Positions 61,899 to 64,000 of a stretch of DNA of 64,000 bases are shown in pieces. Position numbers and translations under genes: made by a program. The DNA comes from Lepidurus packardi (Eukaryota; Arthropoda; Branchiopoda; Notostraca; Triopsidae): the NCBI GenBank assembly GCA_023053545.1, contig JAKZAN010000062.1, positions 62,001 through 126,000 on the forward strand. The letters run 5' to 3'. The notes beneath the pieces are model-generated. The model was not told the DNA's origin, ran no database searches, and saw only the letters and a list, made by a program, of their open reading frames with translations. Each line of letters opens with the position of its first letter. Positions within the stretch are counted from its first letter, which is position 1.

Positions 61899-62992
61899 AT
61901 TGCTTCGAAAAGTTTTCCTGGCAAAGGCCTGATCACACCTTTAAGCTCCATGTTTAATAATATTCCTGAAATTTTATAAATAGGAAAATCACAATCCAAT
62001 GCAATAATGTCAAGCATTTCCTTGCCCTTTTGCAGTAAATAATCATACACTTTTTGCTCTTCTGTATCAAGTTCCACAAAAAGCTGCTTCTGAACTGGGT
62101 TGATGCTTTTGATGTCCCAATTCAGCATGTAAATCAAATCAGCTGCTGACGACATCAAATTCGCCGATTGACTCTTGATAAGATCATTACATCCTTGGCT
62201 GTATTTATCTGTGACCCGGCCTGGCACTGCAAACACATCGCGGTTGTAACCATTCGCCATGTTCGCTGTTATCAAGGAACCGCCCTTACTGGCAGACTCA
62301 ATCACAATTGTTGCTTCCGACATGCCAGCGACGATGCGGTTTCGTTTTACGAAATTTTCTTTTTCAGGTCCAGATGAACTCCAAAATTCCGTTAGAAATC
62401 CGCCATTGGTTTTCATCTTCGGCACATATTTTTTGTGGGGTTTCGGGTAAATTTGATTGAGTCCATGCGCCAATACACCAACTGTTTGTAGATTTAAGTC
62501 CATTGCGGTCTCATGCGCTACAATATCGACGCCATAGGCAAATCCGCTAACAATAATTGGGTCTAGTAGCGCTAAGTCGGCAATCAATTGCTTGCAAAAT
62601 TCGGCGCCATGTGGTGTCACTTGTCTGGTGCCGACGATGCTAATAATTTTACGGTTTTTCAGGGCAATTTCACCTTTTGAAAATAGCAAAATGGGCGAAT
62701 CATTGCAGTGTTTGAGACGTTCTGGATAGTCCTCATTGCGAAAATCCACACATACTATGTCATTGTCGGTAATAAATCGCAATTCTGCCTCTGCCTTATT
62801 AAAGATCGTTTTGTCTTGCAGGCTTTTCAACCGAACTTTGCCGATTCCATCGATGGATAGAATTTTTTTTTGTGGATTTTCGAAAATTGCAGCAGCCGAT
62901 CCGCATTGGGAAATCAACTTTTTTGCAACAACATCGCCAATGCCATCAACTTTTTGCAAGGCTAATAAATGGAATAATTCTTCGTGGCTCAT
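61895..62992 (-). CDS. dprA: DNA-processing protein DprA
   Basis: The protein has 365 residues from ATG 62992 (MSHEELFHLLALQKVDGIGD). A helix-hairpin-helix-like N-terminal domain is followed by the Rossmann DprA core (KIISIVGTRQVTPHGAEFCK, IVSGFAYGVDIVAHETAM, SASKGGSLITANMANGYNRDVFAVPG) and a winged-helix C-terminus (from about 290). DprA loads RecA on incoming single-stranded DNA during natural transformation. It overlaps the convergent trpS end by 4 bp and diverges from the SPOR gene. Confidence 0.95.
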   Translation of the reverse strand: MSHEELFHLLALQKVDGIGDVVAKKLISQCGSAAAIFENPQKKILSIDGIGKVRLKSLQDKTIFNKAEAELRFITDNDIVCVDFRNEDYPERLKHCNDSPILLFSKGEIALKNRKIISIVGTRQVTPHGAEFCKQLIADLALLDPIIVSGFAYGVDIVAHETAMDLNLQTVGVLAHGLNQIYPKPHKKYVPKMKTNGGFLTEFWSSSGPEKENFVKRNRIVAGMSEATIVIESASKGGSLITANMANGYNRDVFAVPGRVTDKYSQGCNDLIKSQSANLMSSAADLIYMLNWDIKSINPVQKQLFVELDTEEQKVYDYLLQKGKEMLDIIALDCDFPIYKISGILLNMELKGVIRPLPGKLFEAI

Positions 62993-63080
62993 AAAAATAA
63001 TTGAAAGCGAAAAGTATGAAAATATTTGTGAATTGTTAATAAAAATTGTTGATAAAATTATATTCGTGTGTGACATTGTA

Positions 63081-63088
63081 TAACTTTG
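63081..63088 (+). promoter_or_regulatory. -7 promoter element of the SPOR-protein gene
   Basis: TAACTTTG (TAnnTTTG), only 5 bp before the ATG at 63094. This implies a leaderless or near-leaderless transcript, or a start slightly downstream. Confidence 0.4.
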
Positions 63089-63093
63089 CTCTC

Positions 63094-64000
63094 ATGAAGA
63101 CGGAACAATATATTGCAGCGCTATTATACCGACACCAATGCGTGATCGTACCTGGTTTTGGTGCGTTTCTTGCTGAAGTTAAATCGGCGCAATTAAACGA
63201 AAATACGCATGCATTTTATCCTCCAAAGAAGCAAATTACTTTTAACTCGATGTTGCGTCACAACGACGGACTGTTAGCAGGACATGCCGCTAAGGTTTTG
63301 GATTTATCCTATAATGAAGCAGTCGAATTAATCGAAAATGAAACAAATTTATGGAAAAACATGCTGAACACCAGCAGAAGTCTTCCATTAAAGAATATTG
63401 GCACGCTTCGGATGAGCGACGAAAACAACCTTTTGTTTGAGGCGTTCGATCAAGTTAATTATTTGCCTGAAGCTTTTGGTCTAAACTCATTTGTTTCGCC
63501 TTCTGTGAAGCGCGAAATGACTGCTGAAGAAGTTGTTGAAACGGTTGAAACAAGTGTTGTCGAAATGGCACCGCGCGTTCGACGTCCGTACCTAAAATAT
63601 GCAGCAATACTTGTGTTGGCATTAGGGGTTGGCGGCTCTTTTGGATATCGCGCATACGAACAGCAAATGGCAGAGGATGCGCTCGCTGTTAAAACTGAAG
63701 TGCAGAAAGAAGTACAAAACAAGATCCAAGAAGCAACTTTCTTTATCGAAAATCCAATTCCACCGGTAACACTAACAATCGCAGAAGAAAAGTTTCCTTA
63801 TCACATTGTAGCAGGTGCTTTTAGGCAAGAAACAAATGCCGAAAAAACATTTCAGGAATTAAGCAAAAGCGGGTTCAAAGCACGGCGATTACCGGCCAAT
63901 AAATTTGGACTATTTCCTGTGCTATATGGTAGTTTTGCTAGCTATTCTGAAGCCTATCAAGAAATGATAAAAATAAAAAAAACAGAAAACCCAGATGCGT
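63094..64000 (+). CDS. HU-CCDC81-type and SPOR domain protein (partial)
   Basis: The start is present and the C-terminus is cut by the right edge. An N-terminal domain (about 1-125: YIAALLYRHQCVIVPGFGAF, FNSMLRHNDGLLAGHAAKVL, NIGTLRMSDENNLLFEAF) matches the HU-like fold of CCDC81-type bacterial proteins. A membrane helix follows (about 168-188, YLKYAAILVLALGVGGSFGY), then a coiled Glu/Lys linker. The SPOR domain is at the end (YHIVAGAFRQETNAEKTFQEL). SPOR domains bind denuded peptidoglycan at septa. A cytoplasmic HU domain, a membrane helix and a periplasmic SPOR domain suggest a link between nucleoid and division site; that role is inference. Confidence 0.9.
   Translation, partial: MKTEQYIAALLYRHQCVIVPGFGAFLAEVKSAQLNENTHAFYPPKKQITFNSMLRHNDGLLAGHAAKVLDLSYNEAVELIENETNLWKNMLNTSRSLPLKNIGTLRMSDENNLLFEAFDQVNYLPEAFGLNSFVSPSVKREMTAEEVVETVETSVVEMAPRVRRPYLKYAAILVLALGVGGSFGYRAYEQQMAEDALAVKTEVQKEVQNKIQEATFFIENPIPPVTLTIAEEKFPYHIVAGAFRQETNAEKTFQELSKSGFKARRLPANKFGLFPVLYGSFASYSEAYQEMIKIKKTENPDA

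Noticed and set aside
1-64000. tRNA or rRNA genes, prophage and classical insertion sequences
   Set aside because: No cloverleaf-like intergenic stretch, rRNA segment, phage structural gene or IS with terminal inverted repeats was found by eye; only the RAYT gene is transposase-like.

Overview
The window reads as chromosome of a member of the Bacteroidota, family Flavobacteriaceae, close to Flavobacterium. The support is direct: many genes are preceded by the Bacteroidota -7 element TAnnTTTG (for example at 1357, 5326, 22201, 23398, 24047, 56295). There is a gliding-motility lipoprotein gene (gldH), a RicT homologue, a lycopene cyclase, an oxygen-dependent haem pathway and an AT-rich base composition. 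No rRNA, tRNA, prophage or CRISPR array was seen.

Layout. 1-9.5 kb: YraN (cut by the window edge), an S66 carboxypeptidase, metG, a HAD phosphatase overlapping a CAT-like acyltransferase, ssb, a zinc-ribbon protein, a membrane M28 peptidase and an NAD(P)-binding protein. 9.5-16.3 kb: an accessory stretch with an XRE/membrane regulator cut by an in-frame stop, an M13 peptidase, a SCO copper protein, and an AT-rich three-gene cassette (315-aa unknown, 4-helix membrane protein, DUF3800) bordered by repeats and a coding remnant. 16.3-22.2 kb: a metal-ion block with feoA, feoB and a Cys-rich mini-protein facing mntH-UspA and a DtxR regulator, with a candidate DtxR operator. 22.2-25.5 kb: crtY, a bacilliredoxin and trhO. 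25.5-27.4 kb: a three-gene hipB-hipS-hipT type toxin-antitoxin locus with three operator-like repeats spaced about 40 bp apart. 27.7-33.3 kb: ricT, gldH, a class A penicillin-binding protein and the two subunits of a 3-oxoacid CoA-transferase. 33.4-35.1 kb: a REP-associated tyrosine transposase (RAYT) inside an array of 21 palindromes. 35.2-39.8 kb: a Gate-domain membrane protein, an exonuclease, a serine hydrolase, two small exported proteins and a lipoprotein cytochrome c. 39.9-53.6 kb: a haem locus. On the minus strand it runs hemA, hemC, a Ktr/Trk potassium-uptake pair, hemD, hemE, hemF, a broken four-helix-bundle gene and hemB. Facing it are an AraC regulator, hemH, hemJ, a histidine kinase and a crotonase. 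53.6-64 kb: an HD hydrolase, an acyl-ACP desaturase and PlsC, recA, an ECF sigma factor with a membrane-spanning barrel partner, a second PlsC, a frameshifted trpS, dprA and an HU/SPOR protein cut by the window edge.

How the parts work together. The haem genes cover every step from glutamyl-tRNA to protohaem except the glutamate-1-semialdehyde aminotransferase (hemL), using the O2-dependent HemF and the HemJ type of protoporphyrinogen oxidase. The ferrous-iron transporter and the Nramp/DtxR pair are a separate metal-homeostasis unit. Two families of dispersed DNA repeats thread through the intergenic spaces. One is the palindrome family around the RAYT gene, with one solo copy near 13.45 kb. 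The other is a roughly 70-110 bp element with conserved ends and a variable hairpin core, present seven times and always between genes.

The best candidates for something under-described are the RAYT/palindrome array, the three-gene cassette at 13.6-16.0 kb, the hipBST-like locus with its operator triplet, and the potassium transporter embedded in the haem operon. All functional statements come from reading motifs and gene order by eye; no database search was run.
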